From positions 1-37,122 of the forward strand of contig JAJZNW010000103.1 of assembly GCA_021811615.1 (NCBI GenBank): a DNA stretch of 37,122 nt, read 5' to 3'. Positions 19,884-29,376 of the stretch are shown here, piece by piece. Every line of letters starts with the position of its first letter. Position 1 is the first letter of the stretch. Source of the stretch: Bacteroidota bacterium. Its GTDB lineage: Bacteria; Bacteroidota; Ignavibacteria; Kryptoniales; JAKASW01. A program made the translations under genes and the position numbers. A model generated the notes under the pieces. The model did not search any database. It worked only from the letters and a program-made list of their open reading frames with translations, and was not told where the DNA came from.

Positions 19884-20711
19884 ATGCTCGAATATTTCGT
19901 TGATTTGCTCAATATTTCGCTGCCAATACTGTATTTGTTCACAATTTTCCTCTACGGTTTGGCGTTTTTCCTCGATGAACCCTTCGGATTGAGGAATAGA
20001 ACGCGTTTCCTTGTTGGCACGCTGATTGTACATTTTGTATATCTCGTCAGCAGAACGATCCTGACGGGGCATCCCCCGACAACGGATGTGTTTGAAATAA
20101 TGACGGTCGTGGCGTTTACGATCGGCATTGCGTACATCTACATAGAAATGAAGACTAAGGTGAAAGAGACCGGGATGTTTATTCTCTCTCTGGCACTGAT
20201 GTTTCAGGTGGTGTCCGCCGCGTTCATTAAATTGCAGGTTCAAATCAACCCGATCATCAAATCGAGTCTGCTGGGATTGCATGTCGTAAGTGCCATGCTC
20301 GGGTACAGTGCTCTCGCGATTTCGGCGGTATACGGGGGGCTTTACCTGATGATGTATCACGAGATCAGAACAAACAGGTTCGGGATTGTTTACAGAAAAC
20401 TTCCCGATCTGAAGACGCTCGAAAGGCTGAGTTTCATATCCATCGTGTTCGGCTTTATTTTTCTATCGATAGTAATATTAGTCGGATATGTCTGGCTGCC
20501 GAAGACCATCGACGACTTTTCGTATTCCGACCCGAAGCTCATTATTACGGACATTGTCTGGGTAATCTACTTCATCGCGCTCGTATCGAAGAAGGCAATG
20601 CGGTGGACCGGGAGGACGGTCATTATTGTTTCCATGGTAGGATTTGTACTGACTTTGGTATCGATGGTTGCTGTAAATGTGTTTTTGCCGAGTTTTCATA
20701 ATTTCAGATAG
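19884..20711 (+). CDS. CcsA/HemX-like integral membrane protein at the head of the haem cluster
   Basis: 275 residues with about eight membrane spans. It resembles CcsA/ResC cytochrome c assembly proteins and the HemX proteins found before hemA: conserved His in IVHFVYLVSR, GHPPTTDVFEIM, LHVVSAMLGYSALAISAVYGGLYLMMYHE, and a C-terminal RWTGRTVIIVSMVGF...VNVFLPSFHNF matching CcsA 'G-VN...HSY'. The haem-handling WWD motif (W-x-W-D-P-K-E) is degraded to FSYSDPKLI, so haem export or ligation is uncertain. HemX in Bacillus affects glutamyl-tRNA reductase levels; a similar role here is inference from position, 66 bases before hemA. Confidence 0.78.
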   Translation: MLEYFVDLLNISLPILYLFTIFLYGLAFFLDEPFGLRNRTRFLVGTLIVHFVYLVSRTILTGHPPTTDVFEIMTVVAFTIGIAYIYIEMKTKVKETGMFILSLALMFQVVSAAFIKLQVQINPIIKSSLLGLHVVSAMLGYSALAISAVYGGLYLMMYHEIRTNRFGIVYRKLPDLKTLERLSFISIVFGFIFLSIVILVGYVWLPKTIDDFSYSDPKLIITDIVWVIYFIALVSKKAMRWTGRTVIIVSMVGFVLTLVSMVAVNVFLPSFHNFR

Positions 20712-20777
20712 ATGAATGACAGCCTTGAAAAACATTCGCTGCCTGCCATTCGGCTATTGTAAATAACTCAAGGTCGA

Positions 20778-22067
20778 ATGCTAAAGCTAACTGCGGTTTC
20801 GATAAATCACAGGACCGCAAATGTCGAAGCCCGCGAAAAAATATATTATACCTCCGAAGAGATCCGGGGGATTGCGGAAAAGCTGAAGACGGTAGCACGC
20901 GAGTCGCTGATAGTGTCCACGTGCAACCGCACGGAACTATATTTTATTCCTTCCTCTGCTCCCAAGACCCACGACGAATTGTACCGGCTGATCCGGGAGG
21001 GAAAGAAACTGAAAGACGGGGAGCTGGATGTCCAGTTCGAGACTTTCGAGGGATTTGAGGCGGTCAGGCATCTCTTCGCCGTTGCCTCTGGAATAGACTC
21101 GCTGATGCTCGGGGATATTCAGGTCCTCGGACAGGTCAAGGAGGCGTACAACACCGGCGTAGAGCTCGGTATGGTAGGGACACTGATGCATCACATTTGC
21201 CAGGTGGCCCTCAAGGCGGGAAAGCGAGTCAAGGCCGAGACGAAGATTTCGGAGGGTGCAGTCTCGGTCAGTTATGCTGCTGTCGAGTTAGCCGAGAAGA
21301 TTTTCGGGTCCATTAAAGGAAGGACAGCGATGCTCATCGGCGCGGGAGAAACGGCAGAGCTGGCAGCGAAGGATCTGAAACCGAAAGAGATCGGCAGGCT
21401 TCTCATAGCGAACAGAACTCTCGACCATGCAAAGAACCTCGCGGCACAAATGGGGATGGGCGAGGCAATTACGCTTGAAGAGATGCGGTCTCGGCTCCAG
21501 GAGGCTGACATCGTCATATCGAGCGTCGGCGGATCGGACTATATACTGACACGCGATATGGTTGCCGCAGCTTTGAAAGGGCGAGAAAGCAACCCGCTTC
21601 TTATTATTGATATCGGCGTGCCGAGGAATGTGGATCCGGCGGTTAAGAAGATCCCTTACGTCTTCCTTAACGACATCGATTCTCTGCAGCACATCGTTCA
21701 GAATAACATGCAGATGCGCCGCACCGAGATAGTTGCCGTCCAGAGGGTCCTCGACGAAGAGCTCAATGATTTCGTGAAATGGTTCAATTCCCTGGAGGTG
21801 GGGCCGACTATAAAGATGCTCCGTGAAAAGATCGAGCAGATCAGAGAGGAAGAGCTGAAACGCTACAAAGGTAAGATCGACGGGGCTGATGCCAGGATCC
21901 TTGATGAGGTGACGCGCTCGCTTGTAAACAAGATCCTTCACGAACCCATGACAAATCTCAAGAGCGCTGAGAACGGAATATCTGTCGTCGATCGTGTGAA
22001 TACGTTGAAGTCACTGTTCGGCCTCGGTGAGGAGTCCCACCAAGAGAAGACAAATGGAAAGAATTAG
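20778..22067 (+). CDS. hemA: Glutamyl-tRNA reductase
   Basis: NADPH-dependent reduction of glutamyl-tRNA(Glu) to glutamate-1-semialdehyde, the first committed step of the C5 route to tetrapyrroles. 429 residues, normal length. Seen: SINHRTANVEAREKI at the N-terminus, catalytic Cys49 in VSTCNRTE, GIDSLMLGDIQVLGQVKEAY, the NADPH-binding AMLIGAGETAELAAKDL, and ANRTLDHAKNLA. A C-terminal helical dimerisation domain follows. It begins with an ATG 66 bases after the ccsA/hemX-like stop. The last 14 bases overlap hemC, indicating coupled translation. This family is often feedback-regulated by haem at the protein level; nothing in the sequence proves that here. Confidence 0.98.
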   Translation: MLKLTAVSINHRTANVEAREKIYYTSEEIRGIAEKLKTVARESLIVSTCNRTELYFIPSSAPKTHDELYRLIREGKKLKDGELDVQFETFEGFEAVRHLFAVASGIDSLMLGDIQVLGQVKEAYNTGVELGMVGTLMHHICQVALKAGKRVKAETKISEGAVSVSYAAVELAEKIFGSIKGRTAMLIGAGETAELAAKDLKPKEIGRLLIANRTLDHAKNLAAQMGMGEAITLEEMRSRLQEADIVISSVGGSDYILTRDMVAAALKGRESNPLLIIDIGVPRNVDPAVKKIPYVFLNDIDSLQHIVQNNMQMRRTEIVAVQRVLDEELNDFVKWFNSLEVGPTIKMLREKIEQIREEELKRYKGKIDGADARILDEVTRSLVNKILHEPMTNLKSAENGISVVDRVNTLKSLFGLGEESHQEKTNGKN

Positions 22068-22977
22068 AATTGGAACACGCGGCAGCCAGCTTGCGCTTTA
22101 CCAGGCAAATCTGGTCGCGGCGTTTCTCGGGAATAGCAGCCGGGATCTTCAAATTGATATCGTCAAGATAAAGACGACCGGCGACAAAGTGCTCGATTCG
22201 CCTCTATCGAAGATAGGCGACAAGGGGCTGTTCACGCGTGAAATTGAGAGGGCTCTCCTCGATGGAGAAATCGATTGTGCCGTCCACAGTCTTAAGGATC
22301 TCCCAACCGAGCTGCCCGACAAACTCGGCATTATTGCATTCAGCGCCAGAGAAGATGTCCGCGATGCGTTGATAGCCCAGGACGGCATGAAGCTGCTTGA
22401 GCTTCCGAAGGGTTCCACTGTGGCAACCGGAAGCCTGAGGAGAAGATCGCAGCTGATGCACCTTCGAAGTGACCTGAGCCTGGTCGACATAAGAGGTAAT
22501 CTCAATACTCGTCTCAGGAAACTCGAAGAGGAGGGATACGCCGGTATGATGCTGGCTTACGCCGGCATCAAACGCCTCGGCATGGCCGACAAGGTAACCG
22601 AGATACTCGAACCTAAAACCATGCTGCCCGCCGTAGGCCAGGGGATCATAGCGGTCGAGGCCCGTGAAGGAGACGGTAAAATAAAGGAACTTCTCCGGGG
22701 ATTCAATTCCGACGAGTCCGAAACCGCCGCACTTGCGGAACGTGCCTTTCTAAGGAAGCTCGAAGGAGGCTGCCAGGTGCCGATAGGCGTTTACACTTCT
22801 CTCAAAGACAAGAACCTTAGTGGCATGGTCGCCTCTCTGGACGGAGAGACGCTTGTAAAAGAGTCTGTCCCGCTTAAGTTGAATGACCCGGAGAATTCCG
22901 GAAAAAATCTGGCGGATAAGCTCCTGTCTCTCGGCGCAGACAGGATTCTCGAAGAGATAAGGAGCGCATCAGCTTGA
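22054..22977 (+). CDS. hemC: Hydroxymethylbilane synthase (porphobilinogen deaminase)
   Basis: Joins four porphobilinogens into hydroxymethylbilane. 307 residues. The start is the ATG at 22054 giving MERIRIGTRGSQLALYQA, the family N-terminus; an upstream ATG at 22027 lies deeper in hemA and adds non-conserved residues. Seen: KTTGDKVLDSPLSKIGDKGLFTREIE, DCAVHSLKDLPTELP, TGSLRRRSQL, and the dipyrromethane-cofactor Cys in EGGCQVPIG. Overlaps hemA by 14 bases; hemD follows after 31 bases. Confidence 0.98.
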   Translation: MERIRIGTRGSQLALYQANLVAAFLGNSSRDLQIDIVKIKTTGDKVLDSPLSKIGDKGLFTREIERALLDGEIDCAVHSLKDLPTELPDKLGIIAFSAREDVRDALIAQDGMKLLELPKGSTVATGSLRRRSQLMHLRSDLSLVDIRGNLNTRLRKLEEEGYAGMMLAYAGIKRLGMADKVTEILEPKTMLPAVGQGIIAVEAREGDGKIKELLRGFNSDESETAALAERAFLRKLEGGCQVPIGVYTSLKDKNLSGMVASLDGETLVKESVPLKLNDPENSGKNLADKLLSLGADRILEEIRSASA

Positions 22978-23008
22978 GAGACGCCGTTATCTCAGAGGAT
23001 ATTGCCTG

Positions 23009-23770
23009 ATGGACGCTCTGGCGCTTTCGGGGAAAAGAATTGTCGTGACTCGGGCAGAGGAGCAGTCCGGCGCCATTACATCGGGACTCGAAAAGTTGGG
23101 TGCGAATGTGATCGGTCTCCCGACGATCAAGATAGGGCCGGCGGAGCTTTCACCCGACGACGTGAGGAGAGTTTCATCGATCGGCAATTATGATGCGGTC
23201 ATTTTCACGTCGGTCAACGCTGTCCGCCATCTCCTTTCGCATGTGGCATTCAAGAAGGAATCTGCCGGCCGCCCGATTGTGGTCGCAGTTGGAAGGACCA
23301 CGGCGGAGTCGCTGAGCGAATCGGGAATAAAGCCGGATCTCGTTCCCGAGAAATATACTTCCACAGATATGCTGAAATCTCTCGCGGGCCTCGGTTGGAA
23401 AGGGAAGAAAGTCCTGATCCCTAAGGGAAATCTTGCCGGAAACGATGTGGCCCTGTCCATCAAGGCGGAGGATGGGGAAGTCGATGAAGTCGTTGTTTAC
23501 AACACTCTACCTAACGATTCTCTCGATGAAAGACTGAAATCGCGTATTTCATCCGGCGATTTTGATGCAGTAGTCTTTTTTAGTCCTTCTCAAATAAAGA
23601 ATTTTCTGGCCATTTTCGGAGCCTCCGTATTGAAGAAAAAAGAGATCGCGGTCATAGGTCCAACAACTAAGAAAGCGGCGGAGAACGCAGGACTTTTCGT
23701 CGATGTGGTTCCTGTCAGCTCCACTACCGAGAGCCTGATTGCGAGTTTGGTTGAACATGAAAAAGGTTGA
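23009..23770 (+). CDS. hemD: Uroporphyrinogen-III synthase
   Basis: Cyclises hydroxymethylbilane with inversion of ring D. 253 residues, a normal length for this poorly conserved family. Seen: GKRIVVTRAEEQSGAITSGLEKLGANV at the start, YDAVIFTSVNAVRHLL, VVAVGRTTAESLSESG, and VVFFSPSQIKNFL followed by AVIGPTTKKAAENAGL, the usual two-domain alternation. The ATG at 23009 has AGAGGA upstream. Its position between hemC and hemE makes the call secure. The last 14 bases overlap hemE. Confidence 0.94.
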   Translation: MDALALSGKRIVVTRAEEQSGAITSGLEKLGANVIGLPTIKIGPAELSPDDVRRVSSIGNYDAVIFTSVNAVRHLLSHVAFKKESAGRPIVVAVGRTTAESLSESGIKPDLVPEKYTSTDMLKSLAGLGWKGKKVLIPKGNLAGNDVALSIKAEDGEVDEVVVYNTLPNDSLDERLKSRISSGDFDAVVFFSPSQIKNFLAIFGASVLKKKEIAVIGPTTKKAAENAGLFVDVVPVSSTTESLIASLVEHEKG

Positions 23771-24797
23771 AAACGATCTACTCCTTCGCGTATTGAATGG
23801 GGAACCGGCGGAGAGGACCCCGATATGGCTCATGCGCCAGGCCGGGCGCTACCTCCCCGAGTACCAGGTCGTCAGGGCCCGCCACGATTTTCTTACTATG
23901 TGCCGGGAGCCGGAACTGTCTTCCGAGGTGACAATACAGCCAGTCGACATAGTCGGCGTGGATGCGGCGATAATTTTCTCCGACATTCTGGTGCTTCCCG
24001 AAGCTATGGGTCTTAATCTCGTGGTCGAAGAAGGGAGAGGCGGGCCGCGCTTCACAAATCCCGTCAGGAAAAAGTCCGATCTTTCGTCAGTCCATGATGC
24101 CGATTGCGAAAACGATTTGAAATATGTCGGCGATGCGATCCGGCTTACGGTTTCAAGGCTGAACGGGCGCGTTCCGCTAATAGGATTCTGTGGCTCGCCG
24201 TGGACCCTGTTGGCATACATGGTCGAAGGAAAGGGAGGAGAATTTGCCCATGCGAGAGCAATGCTTTACGATGACCCATCCACGGCTCACGAACTTTTGC
24301 AGATGCTGACGTCGAGCGCCATTTCGTATTTGAAGATGCAGCACGAAGCGGGTGCGGATGTGGTCCAGATTTTCGACTCGTGGGCCGGAGTTCTTTCGCC
24401 ATCCCTTTATGAGGAATTTTCTCTCCGGTACATAAAGCAAATTGTCGACTCGCTTCGCGGCGAGGTTCCCGTGATTGTCTACGCGAAAGCGGCGAACCAT
24501 TCTTTGAAGTCGATACGAGACTTGGGTGCTTCGGCAGTCGGAGTCGACTGGACGATAGGCATCGACGAAGCGGCAGGGAAGATCGACAGCGTCTTGCAGG
24601 GTAATCTGGATCCTGCCGTTCTATTTGCAGGTGATGAGGCAATAAGGTCGGCGGCAGGAAGGGTTCTCTCTCTTGCGCCGAAGGGAAGACATATCTTTAA
24701 TCTCGGACACGGCGTACTAGCCGGTACACCGGTGGAAAGCGTTAAGGTCCTCGTCGATTTTGTGAAGCAGTGGAACGCGTTTGAGCAGAAGCGATGA
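23757..24797 (+). CDS. hemE: Uroporphyrinogen decarboxylase
   Basis: Removes four carboxyl groups from uroporphyrinogen III to give coproporphyrinogen III. 346 residues. The ATG at 23757 (MKKVENDLLLRVLNGE) is favoured over an earlier in-frame ATG inside hemD. Seen: the signature RTPIWLMRQAGRYLPEYQ, the Asp-containing DAAIIFSDILVLPEAMG, GFCGSPWTLLAYMVEG, IFDSWAGVLSP and the C-terminal FNLGHGVLAGTPVE. Coupled to hemD by a 14-base overlap. Confidence 0.98.
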   Translation: MKKVENDLLLRVLNGEPAERTPIWLMRQAGRYLPEYQVVRARHDFLTMCREPELSSEVTIQPVDIVGVDAAIIFSDILVLPEAMGLNLVVEEGRGGPRFTNPVRKKSDLSSVHDADCENDLKYVGDAIRLTVSRLNGRVPLIGFCGSPWTLLAYMVEGKGGEFAHARAMLYDDPSTAHELLQMLTSSAISYLKMQHEAGADVVQIFDSWAGVLSPSLYEEFSLRYIKQIVDSLRGEVPVIVYAKAANHSLKSIRDLGASAVGVDWTIGIDEAAGKIDSVLQGNLDPAVLFAGDEAIRSAAGRVLSLAPKGRHIFNLGHGVLAGTPVESVKVLVDFVKQWNAFEQKR

Positions 24798-24843
24798 TGC
24801 GAGCAGGAGGCGGTGTGTCGTCATTTGACGGAGGAAGATCGTA

Positions 24844-25812
24844 ATGGGTAAGATCGGCGTCGTTCTTCTGAACCTTGGCGGTCCCCTGTCGGCTGCCGAT
24901 ATCGAGGAATTCCTTTTCAATCTTTTCATGGACCCGTACATTATCGAAATTCCATTGCGTGGATTTCCGAGGAGAGCATTGGCCCGGTTCATAGCCCGGC
25001 GGCGGGCAAAGAAGACAGCTCATTACTACGAAGTGATGGGTGGGAAGTCGCCTCAGTATGAACTTACGGTCAGACAGGCCGAAGCCCTCGAGGATAAACT
25101 GCGGCAGTCGATTGATGCGAAAGTCTATGTCGGGATGAGGTATTTCACGCCTTACATCGAAGATGCGTACAACGCTATCCTGAATGATAACGTAGAAAAT
25201 GTCATACTCCTTCCTCTCTATCCCCACTACTCGAGGACGACGACGCTCTCAAGCTTCGAAGAATGGAACCGCGTCACGCACAATCTTAACAGAAGGATGA
25301 AGGTGCTTCAGATCGAGAGTTATCATAATAACTCACCGTACATCGAGGCACTTACTGAAAGAATCAACGAGGCGTTGACGAAGTTTCCGCAGGGATCAAG
25401 AGAAGAAGTCTATCTTCTCTTCAGTGCCCACGGTGTGCCCGTCCGCGTGATCGAAAGGGGAGACCCTTATCAGAAACAAATTATCGAGACGGTCAATCTC
25501 GTTGCCGGTAGGTTTTCAAACCCGTATTCGCTCGCATATCAGAGCAGAGTCGGGCCGGTGAAGTGGCTCGGTCCGCCGACTCTGGCCGAAATCAAGCGGC
25601 TCGCCGCGGAAGGGAACAAGAATATGCTCGTCATCCCGATAAGTTTCGTGAGCGAGCACTCCGAGACTCTATATGAGGTCAATCATTTATTCAGGAACGA
25701 GGCCAAGGCCGCGGGAATAGAGCTGTTTGAGATGATGCCTGCTCTCAACGATTCCCCGAAATTCATCGAAGCGCTCGCCGCATTGGTTCTGGAAAAGGCA
25801 AAGGAATTTTAG
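24844..25812 (+). CDS. hemH: Ferrochelatase
   Basis: Inserts Fe2+ into a porphyrin at the membrane face. 322 residues. Seen: N-terminal VVLLNLGGP and FLFNLFMDPYIIEIP; YYEVMGGKSP; the metal/proton-abstraction His in LLFSAHGVPVRVIERGDPY; YQSRVGPVKWLGP; and the acidic/His site SFVSEHSETLYEVNH. The NLGGP-type N-terminus resembles protoporphyrin ferrochelatases more than the Bacillus coproporphyrin enzyme, but the hemE-hemH-hemY order is the Bacillus one. GGAGG lies 9 bases before the ATG. Confidence 0.97.
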   Translation: MGKIGVVLLNLGGPLSAADIEEFLFNLFMDPYIIEIPLRGFPRRALARFIARRRAKKTAHYYEVMGGKSPQYELTVRQAEALEDKLRQSIDAKVYVGMRYFTPYIEDAYNAILNDNVENVILLPLYPHYSRTTTLSSFEEWNRVTHNLNRRMKVLQIESYHNNSPYIEALTERINEALTKFPQGSREEVYLLFSAHGVPVRVIERGDPYQKQIIETVNLVAGRFSNPYSLAYQSRVGPVKWLGPPTLAEIKRLAAEGNKNMLVIPISFVSEHSETLYEVNHLFRNEAKAAGIELFEMMPALNDSPKFIEALAALVLEKAKEF

Positions 25813-25818
25813 AGGGTC

Positions 25819-27180
25819 ATGAGGATCGCAGTCATAGGCGCGGGAATCTCCGGATTAGCGGCGGCGCACTTCCTGAAGAGTGGGGGCGCGGAAGTGACGG
25901 TATACGAAAAAAACGCAGTCCCGGGGGGGACGATCGGCTCGAAAGTAGTCGACGGCTATCTTGTGGAGAACGGCCCTAATAGTACCTCCGAGACTAATTT
26001 CGTGATCGACGAACTCCTCTCTGATCTTTCGATGAAAGAAGAAAAGGTCTATGCGGATGAGAATTCGAAGTACCGATTCATCGTTCGCGACGGCCGTCTG
26101 CATGCGCTTCCGTCGGGACCGGGATCGTTCCTGTCGACGAAACTCTGGTCCGGACCGGCAAAATTAAGATTGTTTGCCGAACCGTTCATCGGACGCGCGG
26201 AGCATGAGGAGTCTATCGCCGACTTTGTGACGCGCAGGCTTGGGAGGGAATTCCTGGATTACGCCATCAATCCGTTCGTCGCCGGTGTTTACGCCGGGAA
26301 CCCTTCGGATCTCAGCGTCAGAGCCGCCTTTCCAAAGCTGTACGCACTGGAAGAGAAGTACGGCGGGCTGTTGAAAGGAACTGTCAAAGGTGCCCGCGAA
26401 AGAAAGAAGCGCGGTACGAAGGCGAAGGCATCGGCTAAGCTCTTCGCTTTCAAAAGCGGGATGGGAATTCTGCCGGAAACGATCGCGCGGAAGCTCGGGG
26501 GGGCGGTGAGGTTCGGAGTTGCCGTAGATAATGTGACGAAAGATAAGTCGGGTTTTGTCGTGAACTTCATTGCCGATGGAAAACCGGGTAGCGAGGTGTA
26601 TGACGGAGTTGTGCTCTCAACGCCCGCTTTCGCAGCTGCGGCGATTCTCAAGTCGTGGCTTCCGGAGCTCTCGAGTGAACTCTTGAAGGTAAAATACCCT
26701 CCGGTTGCTGTCGCGGTGCTCGGCTACAAGCGCGAGCGAGTCAAGATCGACCTGAAGGGCTTCGGCTTCCTCGTTCCGGAAGTGGAGAAGCGGAATATAC
26801 TCGGGACGATATGGAGCTCAAGTATTTTCCCGAATCGCGCGCCGGAGGGATATGTGGAATTCACCACATTCGTCGGTGGATCGCGGCAGCCGAAGCTCGC
26901 CGCACTCTCTGCCGACCAGGTGCTGAAGATCGCGCATGAAGAGAACGCGAACTTGATGAAGATCGAGGGCCAACCTGCCTTTCAAGCGGTCAGCAAATGG
27001 GAACGCGCGATTCCGCAATACAATATCGGCCATCTCTCCATCATCGACGCCGTGCGTCACGTTGAAACCCTTCATGATGGCTTTTATATTTGCTGTAATT
27101 ACAAGGACGGTATTTCCGTTTCTGATTGCATAGCAAACGGGAAGAAGACCGCCGAATCGATATTGGAAGGAGTGAATTGA
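25819..27180 (+). CDS. HemY-type FAD-dependent protoporphyrinogen/coproporphyrinogen oxidase
   Basis: Six-electron aromatisation of protoporphyrinogen IX (or coproporphyrinogen III) using FAD and O2. 453 residues. Seen: the dinucleotide-binding start [18 protein letters not shown] followed by [49 protein letters not shown], typical of the family; and the C-terminal FAD segment [20 protein letters not shown]. No transmembrane span is evident. It starts six bases after hemH, and hemB begins one base after its stop, so it is part of the same transcript. Substrate choice (hemY versus cgoX) cannot be decided from sequence alone. Confidence 0.93.
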   Translation: MRIAVIGAGISGLAAAHFLKSGGAEVTVYEKNAVPGGTIGSKVVDGYLVENGPNSTSETNFVIDELLSDLSMKEEKVYADENSKYRFIVRDGRLHALPSGPGSFLSTKLWSGPAKLRLFAEPFIGRAEHEESIADFVTRRLGREFLDYAINPFVAGVYAGNPSDLSVRAAFPKLYALEEKYGGLLKGTVKGARERKKRGTKAKASAKLFAFKSGMGILPETIARKLGGAVRFGVAVDNVTKDKSGFVVNFIADGKPGSEVYDGVVLSTPAFAAAAILKSWLPELSSELLKVKYPPVAVAVLGYKRERVKIDLKGFGFLVPEVEKRNILGTIWSSSIFPNRAPEGYVEFTTFVGGSRQPKLAALSADQVLKIAHEENANLMKIEGQPAFQAVSKWERAIPQYNIGHLSIIDAVRHVETLHDGFYICCNYKDGISVSDCIANGKKTAESILEGVN

Positions 27181-27181
27181 A

Positions 27182-28201
27182 ATGATTACTATGACGGAAT
27201 ATCAGAAGAAAACCGGGTTCCCTACGGTGAGAATGCGAAGACTAAGAATGACGGAGACGCTGCGGGAATTGGTTAGGGAAACAGTTCTGCAACCTTCGGA
27301 TTTCATTTACCCGATGTTTGTCGTGCCCGGGAAAAAGGTGCGTAAGGAAATCTCTTCCATGCCTAACGTCTTCCAGCTCTCGGTCGATGAACTTGTCAGC
27401 GAATGTGAAAACGTTTACAAGGCGGGCGTGAAAGCGGTCATCCTATTCGGGATACCTTCACATAAGGACGAGTACGGCTCCGAGGCCTACGACGAGAACG
27501 GCATCGTCCAACAGGCGATCCGTGAGCTCAAGAAGCAACTACCTGAACTGTTTGTAATCACCGATGTCTGTCTTTGCGAGTACACATCGCACGGGCACTG
27601 CGGCATACTCAGGGAAACCGCACCGGGGCAGGTAGAGATATTGAACGATGAGACCCTCGACCTTCTCGCGAAGGAGTCTCTCACCCACGTACAGGCCGGT
27701 GCCGACATGGTTGCTCCCAGCGACATGATGGACGGACGTGTCGCGGCCATAAGGACTCTTCTTGATGAGAACGGCTTTTCCTCGACACCCATAATGAGCT
27801 ACGCTGCGAAATATGCTTCGGGTTTCTACGGCCCGTTCAGGGATGCGGCAGAATCCACGCCGCAGTTCGGCGATCGGAAGAGTCACCAGATGGATCCTGC
27901 GAATTCGAACGAAGCGATCAGGGAAGTGGCGCTGGACATAGACGAAGGAGCCGACATCGTGATGGTGAAACCCGCGTTGGCATACCTCGATGTCATTTAC
28001 CGCGTGAAGAACGAGTTCAGGATGCCCACCGCTGCATACCAGGTTAGCGGAGAATATTCCATGATTAAGGCGGCAGCGCGAAACGGCTGGCTCGACGAAC
28101 AACGCATCATGATGGAGACGCTCACCGCGATAAAGAGAGCCGGTGCCGATCTCATCATGACATATTTCGCGGTCGACGCGGCGAAACTCCTGAAGAGCTG
28201 A
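27182..28201 (+). CDS. hemB: Delta-aminolevulinic acid dehydratase (porphobilinogen synthase)
   Basis: Condenses two 5-aminolevulinate molecules to porphobilinogen. 339 residues. Seen: [28 protein letters not shown], and the zinc-site cysteines in [14 protein letters not shown], so this is the zinc-type active site. The two Schiff-base lysines lie in [18 protein letters not shown] and [13 protein letters not shown]. The ATG at 27182 follows the oxidase stop by one base and has GAAGGAG upstream; an ATG three codons later is less well spaced. It is out of pathway order, placed after the last enzymes, as is common in such clusters. Confidence 0.98.
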   Translation: MITMTEYQKKTGFPTVRMRRLRMTETLRELVRETVLQPSDFIYPMFVVPGKKVRKEISSMPNVFQLSVDELVSECENVYKAGVKAVILFGIPSHKDEYGSEAYDENGIVQQAIRELKKQLPELFVITDVCLCEYTSHGHCGILRETAPGQVEILNDETLDLLAKESLTHVQAGADMVAPSDMMDGRVAAIRTLLDENGFSSTPIMSYAAKYASGFYGPFRDAAESTPQFGDRKSHQMDPANSNEAIREVALDIDEGADIVMVKPALAYLDVIYRVKNEFRMPTAAYQVSGEYSMIKAAARNGWLDEQRIMMETLTAIKRAGADLIMTYFAVDAAKLLKS

Positions 28202-28260
28202 TTGTGCGATGTAGCGAGATCCGCCGGATGTGATGCAGGGTGGATTTTCGCAAGGCCGGA

Positions 28261-29250
28261 ATGGAAATGGAAAGAGTCTTCGTAACAGGGGCTAACGGGC
28301 TAATCGGATCAAACCTATGCCACAAGCTGGGCGAACTCGGCTACGAAGTGGCAGGTATGGTGCGGGAGAAGTCCAATTTGCTGGGGCTGAAAGGGTTCAA
28401 CGGTAAGATCGTCAAAGGCGATATACTCGATGAATCGGTCCTCGTAAGACTGATGGAAGGGTCCGACTACGTATTCCATACCGCCGGGCTGGTAAGTTTC
28501 GACAACAGGATCCGTGAGCAGCTCTTTCGGGTAAATGTGGACGGCGTGCGAAGCGTCGTGAACGCAGCGCTTAAAGCCGGCGTGAAGAAACTTGTGCACA
28601 CAAGTTCAGTGGCCGCGATCGGCATCCCGTCGTCAGGGGAAGTTGCCGATGAGAGTGTCGGCTATAACCGATTCAAATACGGGGTAGCGTACGGCGACAG
28701 CAAACACTACGGTGAATTGGAAATTGGGAAAGGCCTCGAACGCGGACTCGACTCGGTCATTGTGAACCCCGGCTCAATCATGGGGCAAAGAGATGTCTAC
28801 ATGCACTCGGGGGTTTTGTTGAGAGTGTTGAAAGGAATGAAGTTCGTCCCTTACGTATCGGGCGGGATGTGCAGCGTAGGTGCTGATGACGTTGTGGATG
28901 GCGAAATAGCCGCGTTGAAATTGGGGAGGACGGGAGAGAGGTACGTACTCGGAAGCGAGAATATCACATTTAAGGAACTCTTCGGAAAAATCTGCACAGT
29001 CGTGGGTGCTCCTCAACCCAGTATTCATGTCCCGCTGACAGTCGCGCGCGGCGCCGCATCATTTCTCGAGCTCTTGTCCGGCTTCACCGGCAAGCCGCCG
29101 GTCCTGACAAGGGCGCACGTTGTAAGCGCGACGCTGCCGCATTATTTTTCATCTCAGAAGGCGATCAATGAACTTGGATATCGGCCCAGGCCCATCATGG
29201 AAGCGATTAGAAAATCGTACGAGTGGTACGTCGCGAACGGGCTGATGTGA
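28261..29250 (+). CDS. Extended SDR, HpnA/dihydroflavonol-4-reductase-like NAD(P)-dependent epimerase or reductase
   Basis: 329 residues. Seen: Rossmann motif VFVTGANGLIGSNLCHKL, VKGDILDESVL, FHTAGLVSF, catalytic Ser in VHTSSVAAIG and YGDSK as the YxxxK pair, VNPGSIMGQRD, and the C-terminal SSQKAINELGYRPRPIMEAI typical of the HpnA/DFR group. The substrate is unknown. It lies in the haem cluster 59 bases after hemB and 126 bases before hemL. A GTG at 28240 could add seven residues, but the ATG at 28261 has AAGG at good spacing. It may act on a sugar or isoprenoid-derived compound, or on a tetrapyrrole-linked substrate; position alone does not prove a haem role. Confidence 0.82.
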   Translation: MEMERVFVTGANGLIGSNLCHKLGELGYEVAGMVREKSNLLGLKGFNGKIVKGDILDESVLVRLMEGSDYVFHTAGLVSFDNRIREQLFRVNVDGVRSVVNAALKAGVKKLVHTSSVAAIGIPSSGEVADESVGYNRFKYGVAYGDSKHYGELEIGKGLERGLDSVIVNPGSIMGQRDVYMHSGVLLRVLKGMKFVPYVSGGMCSVGADDVVDGEIAALKLGRTGERYVLGSENITFKELFGKICTVVGAPQPSIHVPLTVARGAASFLELLSGFTGKPPVLTRAHVVSATLPHYFSSQKAINELGYRPRPIMEAIRKSYEWYVANGLM

Positions 29251-29376
29251 GCTTAAATCAGCGTAGAGCATTCCTGGAGTCCGGCCTGTTAAAATCGAGG
29301 TCCCTGCAGTGACGATCCGGTGTCCCATTTTATTCCGTTCACCGGTCTGAGACGGCAGGAATCTAAAGGAGAATAC

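Noticed and set aside
20712-20762. 16-codon frame between the ccsA/hemX-like gene and hemA
   Set aside because: Could be a leader peptide, but there is no attenuator-like structure or biased codon content to support it.
29322-29357. CCGGTG/CACCGG inverted repeat before hemL
   Set aside because: Six-base arms with a long loop in a GC-balanced region; no riboswitch-like structure could be built around it.
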